Positions 28,117 through 36,459 of a stretch of DNA of 64,000 nt are shown piece by piece. The position numbers and the translations under genes were made by a program. The stretch comes from an uncultured Carboxylicivirga sp. (GTDB lineage Bacteria > Bacteroidota > Bacteroidia > Bacteroidales > Marinilabiliaceae): contig NZ_OY764327.1 of assembly GCF_963668385.1 (NCBI RefSeq), positions 4,870,501 to 4,934,500 on the forward strand. The letters are read 5' to 3'. A model generated the notes under the pieces. The model had not been told where the DNA came from. It was given only the letters and a program-made list of their open reading frames with translations, and did not search any database. Positions within the stretch are counted from its first letter, which is position 1, and the number at the start of each line of letters is the position of its first letter.

Positions 28117-28143
28117 AAAAGCCTCCCTTTTAAGGAGGCTTTT
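28117..28143 (-). terminator. Terminator after beta-helix gene
   Basis: AAAAGCCTCC / GGAGGCTTTT (28117-28126, 28134-28143), a perfect 10-bp stem, 88 bp past the gene's stop. T-rich on both strands. Confidence 0.75.
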
Positions 28144-28231
28144 ATCACTTTTAGATTATTTTGAGTTGAAATTTTCTCTAGTACAATTTATATTTCAACG
28201 ACACATCTTTCCATTAACAGCTCTATCAATA

Positions 28232-31200
28232 TTATCGTCTTAAATAAACCTTAGTAATGTTTATTTGAGCATTACTATTAACTGAAACTATATAGATTCC
28301 TTGTGTAAATTCAGACATTTCAATCATACAGTTAGTTGAATGCGGAGTAACAACTTTTACAAGATTACCACTCGTAGAATATACTTTTACTTCGTCAATA
28401 ACAAGACTACTTTCTACATTAATAGTTGCTTGAGTTGAATAAACCTTTATACTTTGGTCTGATTCTGAATCTCCAATACCTGTTTCTGAATCGAAATAAG
28501 CAACTAAGTTGATATTAGTAGTAATATTTTTCAGAGCTAAAAGAACCTCAGAGCTAAATAATTCAGAACCGTTATACCATCCTTTAAAAGTACTACCATC
28601 ATTAGCACTTGCTTCCACTTCAGACGCATCTCCTAAATATTTAACAACTTGTTCTAGATCACCAGAAATATCACCATCACCAACTGTAGTAAAAACTACA
28701 CTTGAAAAAGCACCTTCATAAACACCAATATCAACTTTTCTGTTGATTCGATCATTACCATTGATATCACTGGTAATAATTGATGTTATTTCACTATCAT
28801 CACCTTTATCGATACATTCAGCACCACCACCTTCATTTGTATTCAATCTAAAATCCAATGGATCATCATCGTTAAAAAATGGAGTTGATACCAATGTTCT
28901 AGGAATAGCATCACCAGAACCAGCACCATTACCGGTATAACCATCCTCGACAGCACAATTATTTATATTCATTGATGTACCACTGGCATAGATTTGTGGT
29001 TTACTATCATCTGCAGTATTACCCCAAACAATGCTATTATACATATCTCCGGAACTAAAGAAGAAAGCTCCACCTGCTCTAGACTTTGCATGATTATTAA
29101 CAATATTACAATTAACCAACTTACCACCAAATTGATAATATACTCCACCACCATTATAAGCTTCATTTTGGCCAATTTGACATTGTAAAATAATTGGACT
29201 TGAATTACAAAAGATACCACCTCCATTTTCTTTGGCTTCATTATTTGTAATAATACAATTGTCAATGGTACTTTCTGAATATGCATACACACCCCCTCCA
29301 GATTCGGAAGCTTTATTATTATAAATTCTACAATTTGACCAAGAAGTATTATTTCCAGCATAAATTCCACCACCATTAATGGCTGAGTTATTCATAATAT
29401 CACAATCATTAATAACTACTCCATCATAAGCAGTAACAGCACCTCCTTCTCCATAAAAGCCTTCTGCCACATTATCATAAAGTCTGCAATTAGTAATTGT
29501 TACATTACCATCTGCATCAATAGCCCCACCAGCTATAGATCTATTAAACTTAAATGTAGAATTAGTAATCGCAAAAGAACCATCTGTTATATTAGCTAGA
29601 ATTGCACCTCCATACTCATCTGTATACCCATTTTGAAGGATTAGATTGGTTACATTAAGTATGCTAGCATTGGCTATATCAACATTAAAAATTCTACTCT
29701 CGGTATTACCATCCAATACAATAGTATCTCCATTAGATTTTAATCCATCAATTGTTAATGAACCAGCACCCAAAGTAAGTTCCGATGTCAGCGTAATTTT
29801 ATCAACATTATTAGCAAATTCAATTACATCATTATTTTCGGCATTTTTGACGCACCAAGGCAATGATTGTTCAACCATTTCATCAGCACTCTCATTGGTT
29901 ACCATAAAATATTGAGTTTCGCCAGCTCCTTTATATTCGATATACCCCAAGTCAACCGACTCACCTATAATACGAGGTTTTTTCTCAAAATCGTAACTCA
30001 AAATACCTTTAACGAAGCCATCCGAACCTGCATTAATACACTTCTGACCATCTTCGGAATCGGGATTTAATGAAAAATCTTCATTGGTTTCATCCTTACA
30101 TGGCGATGCCGATAAATCAATTATATTTTCATAATTAGATGTACCCCAAAACACATTGGTTTCCCCCCCCCTAATAGCACAATTACTCAAGGTAGTAACC
30201 CCCTGACTATCCGTCCCTGCATATTCATCAGGTTCATCCTCGGTTGAAGTAACATGTCGGTTACCACTGATAATACAATTATAAAACTTCCCCCCATTCA
30301 TACTCAAACAATACACTCCTCCACCGTAAGCAGTAAAAGCAAAACTTCGTGTTGCCACATTATTGAGGATTGAACAATTAAGTATTTGTCCCTGGAAATA
30401 ATAAATGGCTAGACCGCCTCCTCTGCCTCCACTATTACCCTCAATTAAACAGTTATAAATATTGGATGAAGAAAAAAAACAGGCGATACCTCCACCTACG
30501 GTACGAGACTTGTTTTCTCGAATAACACAATTTTCTATATAACTGTTAGCGTTTCCTCCGCAAAGAATTGCTCCACCTCTCAAATCGGCATAGTTACGGT
30601 AGAATTCACATTCTGAAATAATCGTCTTCCCTTTTTGATAAATTCCTCCTCCTTCAACATCGGCTTTACAATCGGTAATGATACAGTTCTTGATTAATAC
30701 ATCTGTGTTATTATTTGTTAAGATACCACCTCCATTAACTTCACTATATCCATTACGGATATGAAGGTTTAGTAAATCTACATGTTGATCTTCTGTTGTA
30801 TTGATTTTCAACACAATATATTGATCTTGTCCACTAATTTGTACCTTTTGTCCATCAGCCAATGCCCCGTTAATGTATATGGCTTTGCCAATCACCAGGC
30901 TTTCATCGAGTAACACTTCTGTAATTGTTGGATCAAAAGTAATGGTATCACCATCTACAGCATGATATACACACCAAGGCAACGAGTATGCATCATCAAT
31001 GCTATTACTGCTTGAGGTAACAACTAATTTTTCGGCAGTTAAGCGAATAAAATCTGACTCATATGCTCCAATATCTGTAGTATGGTATTTTATTGCCCTG
31101 TTACCCAACAAATCTGTTGTATGATAGCTCGGTACACTATTATTATCACCTGCATCTAAACATGCCAAACCATTTTCCAGTCCATTTAAATAATAATTTG

Positions 31201-32875
31201 CATTTGCCTCATCTACAAAAGGGGTTGCTGTCAGATCAACATTATTATTTCCATTTGTAAATCCTCCGGGTAAAGCTGAGTTAGATACAGTGCACAAATC
31301 ACCAACCACACGTAGGTTATCGTTTGCATTATTCCACATTAAGCAATTGGTAAAAACAGCAGCTCCAGCAGCGTTTACCCCACCACCATTTAACGCAGTA
31401 TTACCAATAAACGAGCAATTTATATAACTTCCTCCAACAGTGGCAACAGCACCTCCATCGCCTGATGACTGATTATTAACAAAGACACATCCGGTAACTT
31501 CCAGTTCACCTTCTGTAAGATCGGCATTGATAGCCCCCCCATTACCCGTTGAATTTCCATCTTTAAATACCAGATTATGCAGAGTAACTTTTTTATCTTC
31601 AACTCCTAGTACATTAAGAATACGTGATGATCCATCTGATACAAGGCTTACTCCTGCTCCTTCAATGAAAAGATTTTTATCTCCTATCATCAAATCACTG
31701 GAAATTGCAATATTAGATACTAATACACTGTCAATAATTATAGTATCACCGTCTATGCTTTTTGCTAAAATATTTGAAAATGAACTAAATACAAGAGGAT
31801 CGCTACTCTCTGATTTTACCATTAGAATAGCTGGTTCTGTTCTTGCTACGTCATACTCAAACTCAATAGCTCCAATATCTACAGTGTTGTATCGGATACG
31901 AACATCACCATTAATATCTTCCGTAAAGTCTGAAGGTAATAAACTTTCATCTCCTCCATCAATACAATACCAACCGCTTTGAGTATTAGCAAGTGAATAA
32001 TCACCACCAGCCATATCAGCAAATGGATATTCTGCTATCTGTCTGTAATTAGTTGTATGCTCCAATGGATGCTCACCAACACAATTGATATATTCGTTAT
32101 TAGTGTTTCCTTTATACGGAGAATACTCATCGCCTAATACAATCGAATTAATATATGTACAACTATTACTAGCACCACTCACTGAATCTTCACTGATATT
32201 ATTAGCAATAGTACAATTAATAAATGTACTATTTTTCACAAAGATACCACCGAAACTATACGAATCATTGTCTGTAATTAAGCAATTAATAAAATATGCT
32301 CCGTTGGCATACACAGCTGCAAGGCTACCTGGATTATGATTGTCCTGTATTTTACAATTAAACACGATTGAGTTATCAGCAGTACCTTCAATAGCTATAG
32401 CCGATCCACTACTATATATAGCAAATGAATATGTCCCTATACTGGTATTTCCACCTGTTATCAGGCAATTCTCAAGATTAAAAGTACCGTTAGTATTATT
32501 TACCTTAATACAAGCACCGTATTCGAGTGTTACAAAGCCATTTCTAACATCAAGATTTTGAATTAATACATCAACATTCTCGGCAACATCAATATTAAAA
32601 CATCGACAGGCACTTTGCCCATCAATAACAACCTTATCGCCATTGGATTTTAAACCATCAATCGTAATTGTTTTATCACCAAGAGACAGTTCGGAACTTA
32701 ATGGGACAATATTAACATCATCTGAAAATTGAATAATATCTCCAGCTTGAGCAGATGAAATTGCTTCGCGCAATGAATTAGCTCCACTATCCAAGCTACT
32801 TGTTACCGTAATTGTCTTAGCATTGGTAACAATAGGCAGTATTATAAATACTGCTAAAAGTAAATGTTTAATCAT
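28232..32875 (-). CDS. Giant parallel beta-helix surface protein with T9SS sorting domain
   Basis: 1547 aa from the ATG at 32875 (signal MIKHLLLAVFIILPIVTNA); the frame runs 35 codons further upstream without a signal-like start. Four modules follow, each a stretch of right-handed beta-helix repeats rich in NGG(A/G)I, closed by a 'choice-of-anchor Q' type motif: DINGDVRI..VDIGAIE (about residue 330), DLLGNRAI..TDIGAYE (600), DFEKKPRI..VDLGYIE (975), DINGNDRI..VDIGVYE (1380). Then comes an InlB-B-like repeat domain (TTVGDGDISG..FKGWYNG). The last ~75 residues, ending GIYIVSVNSNAQINITKVYL, are a type IX secretion sorting domain. Likely displayed on the surface as an adhesin or polysaccharide-binding protein. 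It holds a G9 tract (30163-30171). Confidence 0.85.
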   Translation of the reverse strand: MIKHLLLAVFIILPIVTNAKTITVTSSLDSGANSLREAISSAQAGDIIQFSDDVNIVPLSSELSLGDKTITIDGLKSNGDKVVIDGQSACRCFNIDVAENVDVLIQNLDVRNGFVTLEYGACIKVNNTNGTFNLENCLITGGNTSIGTYSFAIYSSGSAIAIEGTADNSIVFNCKIQDNHNPGSLAAVYANGAYFINCLITDNDSYSFGGIFVKNSTFINCTIANNISEDSVSGASNSCTYINSIVLGDEYSPYKGNTNNEYINCVGEHPLEHTTNYRQIAEYPFADMAGGDYSLANTQSGWYCIDGGDESLLPSDFTEDINGDVRIRYNTVDIGAIEFEYDVARTEPAILMVKSESSDPLVFSSFSNILAKSIDGDTIIIDSVLVSNIAISSDLMIGDKNLFIEGAGVSLVSDGSSRILNVLGVEDKKVTLHNLVFKDGNSTGNGGAINADLTEGELEVTGCVFVNNQSSGDGGAVATVGGSYINCSFIGNTALNGGGVNAAGAAVFTNCLMWNNANDNLRVVGDLCTVSNSALPGGFTNGNNNVDLTATPFVDEANANYYLNGLENGLACLDAGDNNSVPSYHTTDLLGNRAIKYHTTDIGAYESDFIRLTAEKLVVTSSSNSIDDAYSLPWCVYHAVDGDTITFDPTITEVLLDESLVIGKAIYINGALADGQKVQISGQDQYIVLKINTTEDQHVDLLNLHIRNGYSEVNGGGILTNNNTDVLIKNCIITDCKADVEGGGIYQKGKTIISECEFYRNYADLRGGAILCGGNANSYIENCVIRENKSRTVGGGIACFFSSSNIYNCLIEGNSGGRGGGLAIYYFQGQILNCSILNNVATRSFAFTAYGGGVYCLSMNGGKFYNCIISGNRHVTSTEDEPDEYAGTDSQGVTTLSNCAIRGGETNVFWGTSNYENIIDLSASPCKDETNEDFSLNPDSEDGQKCINAGSDGFVKGILSYDFEKKPRIIGESVDLGYIEYKGAGETQYFMVTNESADEMVEQSLPWCVKNAENNDVIEFANNVDKITLTSELTLGAGSLTIDGLKSNGDTIVLDGNTESRIFNVDIANASILNVTNLILQNGYTDEYGGAILANITDGSFAITNSTFKFNRSIAGGAIDADGNVTITNCRLYDNVAEGFYGEGGAVTAYDGVVINDCDIMNNSAINGGGIYAGNNTSWSNCRIYNNKASESGGGVYAYSESTIDNCIITNNEAKENGGGIFCNSSPIILQCQIGQNEAYNGGGVYYQFGGKLVNCNIVNNHAKSRAGGAFFFSSGDMYNSIVWGNTADDSKPQIYASGTSMNINNCAVEDGYTGNGAGSGDAIPRTLVSTPFFNDDDPLDFRLNTNEGGGAECIDKGDDSEITSIITSDINGNDRINRKVDIGVYEGAFSSVVFTTVGDGDISGDLEQVVKYLGDASEVEASANDGSTFKGWYNGSELFSSEVLLALKNITTNINLVAYFDSETGIGDSESDQSIKVYSTQATINVESSLVIDEVKVYSTSGNLVKVVTPHSTNCMIEMSEFTQGIYIVSVNSNAQINITKVYLRR
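30163..30171 (-). repeat. G9 homopolymer tract within the beta-helix gene
   Basis: Nine consecutive C on the + strand, G on the coding strand, covering codons AGG GGG GGG G(AA) that encode Arg-Gly-Gly-Glu. A one-base slip would frameshift the protein about two thirds along, removing the T9SS sorting domain. A G7 run (31534-31540 region) and a G6 run (near 30291) also occur in Gly-Gly codons of this gene. Confidence 0.75.
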
Positions 32876-33025
32876 AGACTTTGCGTTATTTCTAAATTTT
32901 CTACAAGAATTGGTTGAATTCCAATACAAATCAAAACAAATTAGACTGTAAAACAAAATAAAATATATAAAATCATCCAATATATACTAATAAGAACCAA
33001 GCTCTTCGATCTTCAATTCTTTTAT

Positions 33026-33033
33026 TACTTTTG
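33026..33033 (+). promoter_or_regulatory. -7 promoter box of the orphan riboswitch
   Basis: TACTTTTG matches TAnnTTTG. The one mismatch with the other copy falls at a variable position of the box, so both copies look transcriptionally competent. Confidence 0.55.
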
Positions 33034-33039
33034 TGGCAC

Positions 33040-33245
33040 TAAGGTGCGCAAGCATAATAGGGAATCCGGTGCCTCAGTAAGCTGATATTCCGGAGCTGTC
33101 CCCGCAGCTGTAAATCTCAACGTCAATAACATTATGTCACTGATTAAAACCAATTATCGGGAAGACGTTATTTGATAAGGGATAAGCCAGAATACCTGCC
33201 TTAGCATATAAACTTCGGGGCAAAGTAGTCAGATATGCACCCAGG
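33040..33245 (+). ncRNA. Cobalamin riboswitch, orphan copy
   Basis: Adenosylcobalamin-type aptamer. Closing stem P1 pairs GGTGCGCA (33043-33050) with TATGCACC (33234-33241). The conserved core has GGAATCCGGTGC, GGAGCTGTCCCCGCAGCTGT and the B12-box-like GCCAGAATACCTGCC. TGCAC-CCAG-GTGCA (33236-33249) can compete with P1. Unlike the second copy, it is followed not by cob genes but by a 17-codon chimeric ORF and then the convergent CPBP gene. Confidence 0.92.
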
Positions 33246-33306
33246 TGCAGTATATTCTTTCCGCTTCCCTCCTGAAGATAATTGTTTAACTTTTAATGCA
33301 TAAACA

Positions 33307-33360
33307 ATGCAGGAGACTCAGATTAAAGCACTTGGATATTCGCCTAAGGGATTGGCTTGA
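33307..33360 (+). pseudogene. 17-codon chimera: cobT 5' end fused to permease 3' end
   Basis: Reads MQETQIKALGYSPKGLA-stop. The first nine codons are identical to cobT at 37444. From 33335 onward the sequence matches the last eight codons of the HMA permease (GYSYKGLA-stop at 25862-25885). The junction lies in CTTGGATA and keeps frame. It is the physical breakpoint of a duplication, not a recognisable functional gene, although it has a start, a stop and a riboswitch leader. Confidence 0.85.
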
Positions 33361-33380
33361 GAATAATTTCCAAGCCAATC
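33350..33380 (+). terminator. Hairpin at the end of the chimeric ORF
   Basis: GATTGGCTTG / CAAGCCAATC (33350-33359, 33371-33380), derived from the hairpin after the permease. No T tract. It could still stop or stabilise the 3' end of the riboswitch transcript before it enters the CPBP gene antisense. Confidence 0.45.
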
Positions 33381-33388
33381 GACATATA

Positions 33389-34207
33389 CTAATCACTAAT
33401 AATATCCATATACGATGCTTCGGAATCTTCCGACTTACTAAACAGCTGACGAATCAAGTAAATTGAAGCATACAACAGAGCATTGGACCCTAATATTACC
33501 AATAGATATTTTGCATCTATATTATATAAATCGGGAGTTAAACTTTCGGCATCCATGCCGCTATCCATTAAAACCCTTGCTATAAAAGATAGTAAATTTG
33601 TTGTGCCATGAATGATTATACATAACAGTACACTTTTGGTATTGTAATAAATCCACCCCAGAAAAATACCCAATAAAAAGGCAACAATAAATTGCCAGGG
33701 ATTCAAATGAACCAGTCCAAATAACATACTGGAAATAAGTATTGCCTTTTGAGGAGAATAACGCTTGATTAATCCTTCCATCATAATACCTCTAAAAATT
33801 AGTTCTTCTAATACTGGAGCAGCTACAACCAAAAGCAAAAATGAAAATACACTTACGTCTCCCCCAAAATTCATAAACATTTCTTGCACACTTTCGGGCA
33901 TGGGTATTAAACTCAAAACAGGATAAATAATTCCAAACAAAAGACATACAGTTGCAATTATCACCAATGGAATCAATAAATAATTATCTACATTCCAATT
34001 AAAGGCGACGCTTCCTTCCTTTTTCATTTTTATTTGACGCACAATCAGGTAGGTACCGCCCATTACCAACAAATAATAAAGCAGCATGGCAATATCCTGA
34101 GGTAAAAAACGATCGGTTAACAATAACAGTGGGGCTATTCCAATACTTAGTCCAACTGCTATACCTACAATTCCGAAACTCTGTGATACATTTGGGTAAT
34201 TTCTCAT
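33389..34207 (-). CDS. CPBP-family intramembrane glutamic endopeptidase
   Basis: Membrane protease of the CAAX/bacteriocin-processing (Abi/RCE1-like) family, 272 aa with about eight hydrophobic segments. The catalytic motifs are intact: EELIFRG (Glu134, Glu135, Arg139), FGLVHLNP (His167) and IIIHGTTNLL (His200, Asn204). Substrate unknown; possible roles range from peptide processing to immunity. It is transcribed toward the orphan riboswitch. A truncated copy lies at 25886-26123, the two being about 80% identical where alignable. Confidence 0.88.
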   Translation of the reverse strand: MRNYPNVSQSFGIVGIAVGLSIGIAPLLLLTDRFLPQDIAMLLYYLLVMGGTYLIVRQIKMKKEGSVAFNWNVDNYLLIPLVIIATVCLLFGIIYPVLSLIPMPESVQEMFMNFGGDVSVFSFLLLVVAAPVLEELIFRGIMMEGLIKRYSPQKAILISSMLFGLVHLNPWQFIVAFLLGIFLGWIYYNTKSVLLCIIIHGTTNLLSFIARVLMDSGMDAESLTPDLYNIDAKYLLVILGSNALLYASIYLIRQLFSKSEDSEASYMDIISD

Positions 34208-34215
34208 GGATTTAA

Positions 34216-34279
34216 TGTTTAATTCAAAGTATGCTAAGGATTACTTATTTCCATCGCTCGGATAAGGTGACTTTTGCAC
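34216..34279 (-). pseudogene. 3' fragment of a second TlpA-like gene
   Basis: Minus-strand reading gives VQKSPYPSDGNK-stop, matching PKAPYASDGNK near the C-terminus of the protein encoded at 26135-27682. The bases between it and the CPBP start also match (ATTTAATGTTTAATTC). A 28-bp deletion relative to the intact copy removes the last residues. The rest of the gene is absent, replaced by unrelated sequence. Confidence 0.75.
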
Positions 34280-34299
34280 TAAAAACAGATAAAATTTAC

Positions 34300-34343
34300 A
34301 AAAAAAGTTCCACCCTCAATTCTCATGATCTGAAAGTGGAACT
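34300..34343 (-). terminator. Terminator of the TMEM43-like unit
   Basis: Stem AGTTCCAC / GTGGAACT (34306-34313, 34336-34343) followed on the minus strand by T7. It lies about 110 bp past the stop of the TMEM43-like gene. Confidence 0.65.
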
Positions 34344-34347
34344 CTAT

Positions 34348-34380
34348 GCAAAGCCCCGTTCACATCCCGATATTATTCTT
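34348..34380. repeat. 33-bp direct repeat, left copy
   Basis: Identical to 35745-35777 over 33 bp (begins GCAAAGCCCCGTTCACATCC), and similar for about 11 more bases. The two copies bracket the TMEM43-like gene. Confidence 0.85.
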
Positions 34381-34454
34381 ATGTATTTTGTTAGATATAA
34401 TCTTTCTGAATACAATAGAAGTTGGTACAAGTTGCACAATGAGCTAACTAAATA

Positions 34455-35645
34455 TTATTCAGACTTTCTTGCTTTAGCTCTCATAAACAAGTAAATAAAA
34501 GCACCCCCACCAACAACTAATAACGCAACACCTAGTATTGGCCTATAAACAATCCATGCAATAGCAATGGTTACAAAAGAAAGCGTAAAAGAAATTAAGC
34601 CGGAAAACAACGATAAGCCAACATCTAATAAATTACCTAAGAATGGCAGAACATCAGCAATTACAACTAATGGACGAAATATCATTGTTAAGCCACCAAA
34701 CATCATTAAAAATCCAAGCAGACGTAATATCCATGTCGTAATTGTATTTTTACTATGCTCGGCTGCAAACATTGCGTCAGAAGAGTGAATACCTTCTTTA
34801 ATTACATTGATACTGGTACCAGTTTGGGTTGCAAATGATTCAAATGTATTAGTAATTTGTTTTGAAATAATACTATAATCTCCACCTGGTTCAATGATTT
34901 GAAACGAAACCTTTACGTCCCCTACTTCTGGAGATGTTAAACTTCCATTACCTATGAATATTTTTTGGGAAATTTCAACACCAGAGCCCAACTCAACACT
35001 TCCTTCATTTAAAATAGTTGCATTTTTAAATTTCGCGGTATCTATTTTTTGAACAGCATAGGATTTGAAATTACTAATATCTGACAACAAAGATTCAGGT
35101 AACAGATATTCGCCTATTTTTGCTTGATCTGCTGTAATCGTATACTTTGAATAAGGGAAACTAGTTGGATTCATATGACCTTCAGGCACCTTAAAGCTGG
35201 CTGATTTTTCGAGTGTAGAAGTCCACTTTTTTACATAACTATAAGTTGTTTTTGTTTTTTCACTTCCACCTATCTCTTTTTCTTTTTCTTTTTTCGTTTC
35301 TTCAACCCATTGATACATTTCAATATTTCTGCGCAGCTTAAGGGCATTTACATTAATATCAAACTCAGCATCATTCAAAATTTTATCTGTTAATATCTTA
35401 CCTGTCAAATGAACAAGCTTTCCATCATTAGCTTTATCAACTACATTTGGATCAATTGTAACTACCTGAGATTGTCCTTCTTTAAGTCCTTTAGCTGTTT
35501 TAACAGCCCTGCCCTCATTCCACCATAATACTATAAATGCTCCTAAGAAAAGTATAATACCAAATAACACTGATTTAATTGATTCCATAATTCTGGAACC
35601 CCAACTCTGAGTTGTTTCCTCTGTAAATGTGTCTTGATTTTCCAT
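34455..35645 (-). CDS. TMEM43-family membrane protein
   Basis: 396 aa. One membrane segment near the N-terminus (about residues 23-43) precedes the family signature WWNEGRAVKTAKGLKEGQ, then a large hydrophilic beta-rich domain (KLVHLTGKI, IEMYQWVEE, RNIEMYQW) and three closely spaced membrane segments at the C-terminus (about 305-385). This matches the TMEM43/DUF1625 family found in bacteria and animals. Function in bacteria is unknown; a role in membrane-associated scaffolding is only inferred from the topology. The gene is bracketed by 33-bp direct repeats and follows an unknown gene on the same strand, with a 124-bp gap. Confidence 0.85.
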   Translation of the reverse strand: MENQDTFTEETTQSWGSRIMESIKSVLFGIILFLGAFIVLWWNEGRAVKTAKGLKEGQSQVVTIDPNVVDKANDGKLVHLTGKILTDKILNDAEFDINVNALKLRRNIEMYQWVEETKKEKEKEIGGSEKTKTTYSYVKKWTSTLEKSASFKVPEGHMNPTSFPYSKYTITADQAKIGEYLLPESLLSDISNFKSYAVQKIDTAKFKNATILNEGSVELGSGVEISQKIFIGNGSLTSPEVGDVKVSFQIIEPGGDYSIISKQITNTFESFATQTGTSINVIKEGIHSSDAMFAAEHSKNTITTWILRLLGFLMMFGGLTMIFRPLVVIADVLPFLGNLLDVGLSLFSGLISFTLSFVTIAIAWIVYRPILGVALLVVGGGAFIYLFMRAKARKSE

Positions 35646-35744
35646 AAATTTTAAATAATTAGTTTTGTCTTTTAAATATCCATTATGTATAAACGATCTT
35701 TAATATATTACTTTCAACATCAGGTAAAATAAATATCACGGCAA

Positions 35745-35777
35745 GCAAAGCCCCGTTCACATCCCGATATTATTCTT
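35745..35777. repeat. 33-bp direct repeat, right copy
   Basis: Overlaps the last three codons of the gene at 35770-36459, so the left copy at 34348-34380 looks like a displaced scrap of this gene's 3' end. Confidence 0.85.
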
Positions 35778-36459
35778 CTGTATTTTCTTCGTTTGACTGT
35801 TTTTTTGTTCTAGTAGCCGGATCGATAATCATACTGGCTGCTTTAAAGGCGAGGTAAAATTCTTTATCGTCGATAAACAATTCCATTAATGGTGTTATCG
35901 ATTCGCGGCACAACAAACCGGTTTCAGCGATGGTATCTTCCAATAATTCTTTACTTGTTTTTCTATCTTCAATTAATTTCCGAGGCTCGGAAACAACAGC
36001 CTTAAAATCGTTCAGCTCAGTAATCAGTTCCTCTGTCAATTCAGTTGTCCAACCAAAGGTTTTTACAACTTCACCTAACGACAATATACGGCTATACATA
36101 TTCTCAGCGTACGAAATTAACTCGCTGTCTTTTGTATCTGAACTTAATGACGAGCTAGCAGTTATAAGTAAATTATGTAAGTTCTTGTCTCGGTTAACAT
36201 TAGCATACACTTTTAACATATTACTTGCCTTTACTAGTATTGGAACCAAATCTTCTTTCGTTAATTTTTTATTACCAGCTGTTTTTAACGGAATGTTCTC
36301 AACCTTTATTAATAATGCATCTGCTTTATCGTTATTTAGTCCTAAATCATTATTGAAAGCAACAAGAATTGGAACTGACTCAATTCTAGATGAATATTCA
36401 TTTAAACATTCATATATTCTCTTATTGGCATCGTGCCTCGACTTTAATGATTTTTTCAT
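35770..36459 (-). CDS. Uncharacterised helical protein
   Basis: 229 aa, no signal peptide or membrane segment. Predicted mostly helical and highly charged, with Leu-spaced stretches such as LVPILVKASNMLKVYA, SYAENMYSRILSLGEV and TEELITELNDFKAVV that suggest a helical bundle or coiled coil. Lys-rich N-terminus (MKKSLKSRHDANKR) and Glu-rich C-terminus (NEENTEE). I do not recognise a named family. It lies upstream of the TMEM43-like gene on the same strand. Its own upstream region carries the 21-bp repeat array B. Coding is supported by length and composition. Confidence 0.6.
   Translation of the reverse strand: MKKSLKSRHDANKRIYECLNEYSSRIESVPILVAFNNDLGLNNDKADALLIKVENIPLKTAGNKKLTKEDLVPILVKASNMLKVYANVNRDKNLHNLLITASSSLSSDTKDSELISYAENMYSRILSLGEVVKTFGWTTELTEELITELNDFKAVVSEPRKLIEDRKTSKELLEDTIAETGLLCRESITPLMELFIDDKEFYLAFKAASMIIDPATRTKKQSNEENTEE

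Larger units (their letters stand above)
27683..28231. other. 549-bp intergenic region with interleaved inverted repeats
   Basis: Contains no ORF I can support. The upstream region of the TlpA gene lies at its left end and the terminator of the beta-helix gene at 28117-28143. In the middle, at 27945-27983, two inverted repeats interlock: ATATGGCA / TGCCATAT (27945-27952, 27968-27975) and CAATGTCAA / TTGACATTG (27958-27966, 27975-27983). Confidence 0.5.
33014..33334 (+). repeat. 321-bp duplicate of the riboswitch-cobT start
   Basis: Ungapped match to 37151-37471 (offset 4137) with a single mismatch that I can find (C at 33028, T at 37165). It covers the -7 box, the whole cobalamin riboswitch, the leader and the first nine codons of cobT. 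Confidence 0.95.

Noticed and set aside
31420-32561. Several forward ORFs within the beta-helix gene
   Set aside because: They are antisense shadows of the large repetitive minus-strand gene; no signals or conserved features of their own.
33014-33334. Insertion sequence or transposon end as the cause of the riboswitch duplication
   Set aside because: No transposase, terminal inverted repeats or target-site duplications were seen at either border; the breakpoint is explained by a tandem duplication junction.
34231-34494. Small + strand ORF of 87 codons
   Set aside because: It crosses the TlpA scrap, a terminator hairpin and a 33-bp repeat, and overlaps the 3' end of the TMEM43-like gene.
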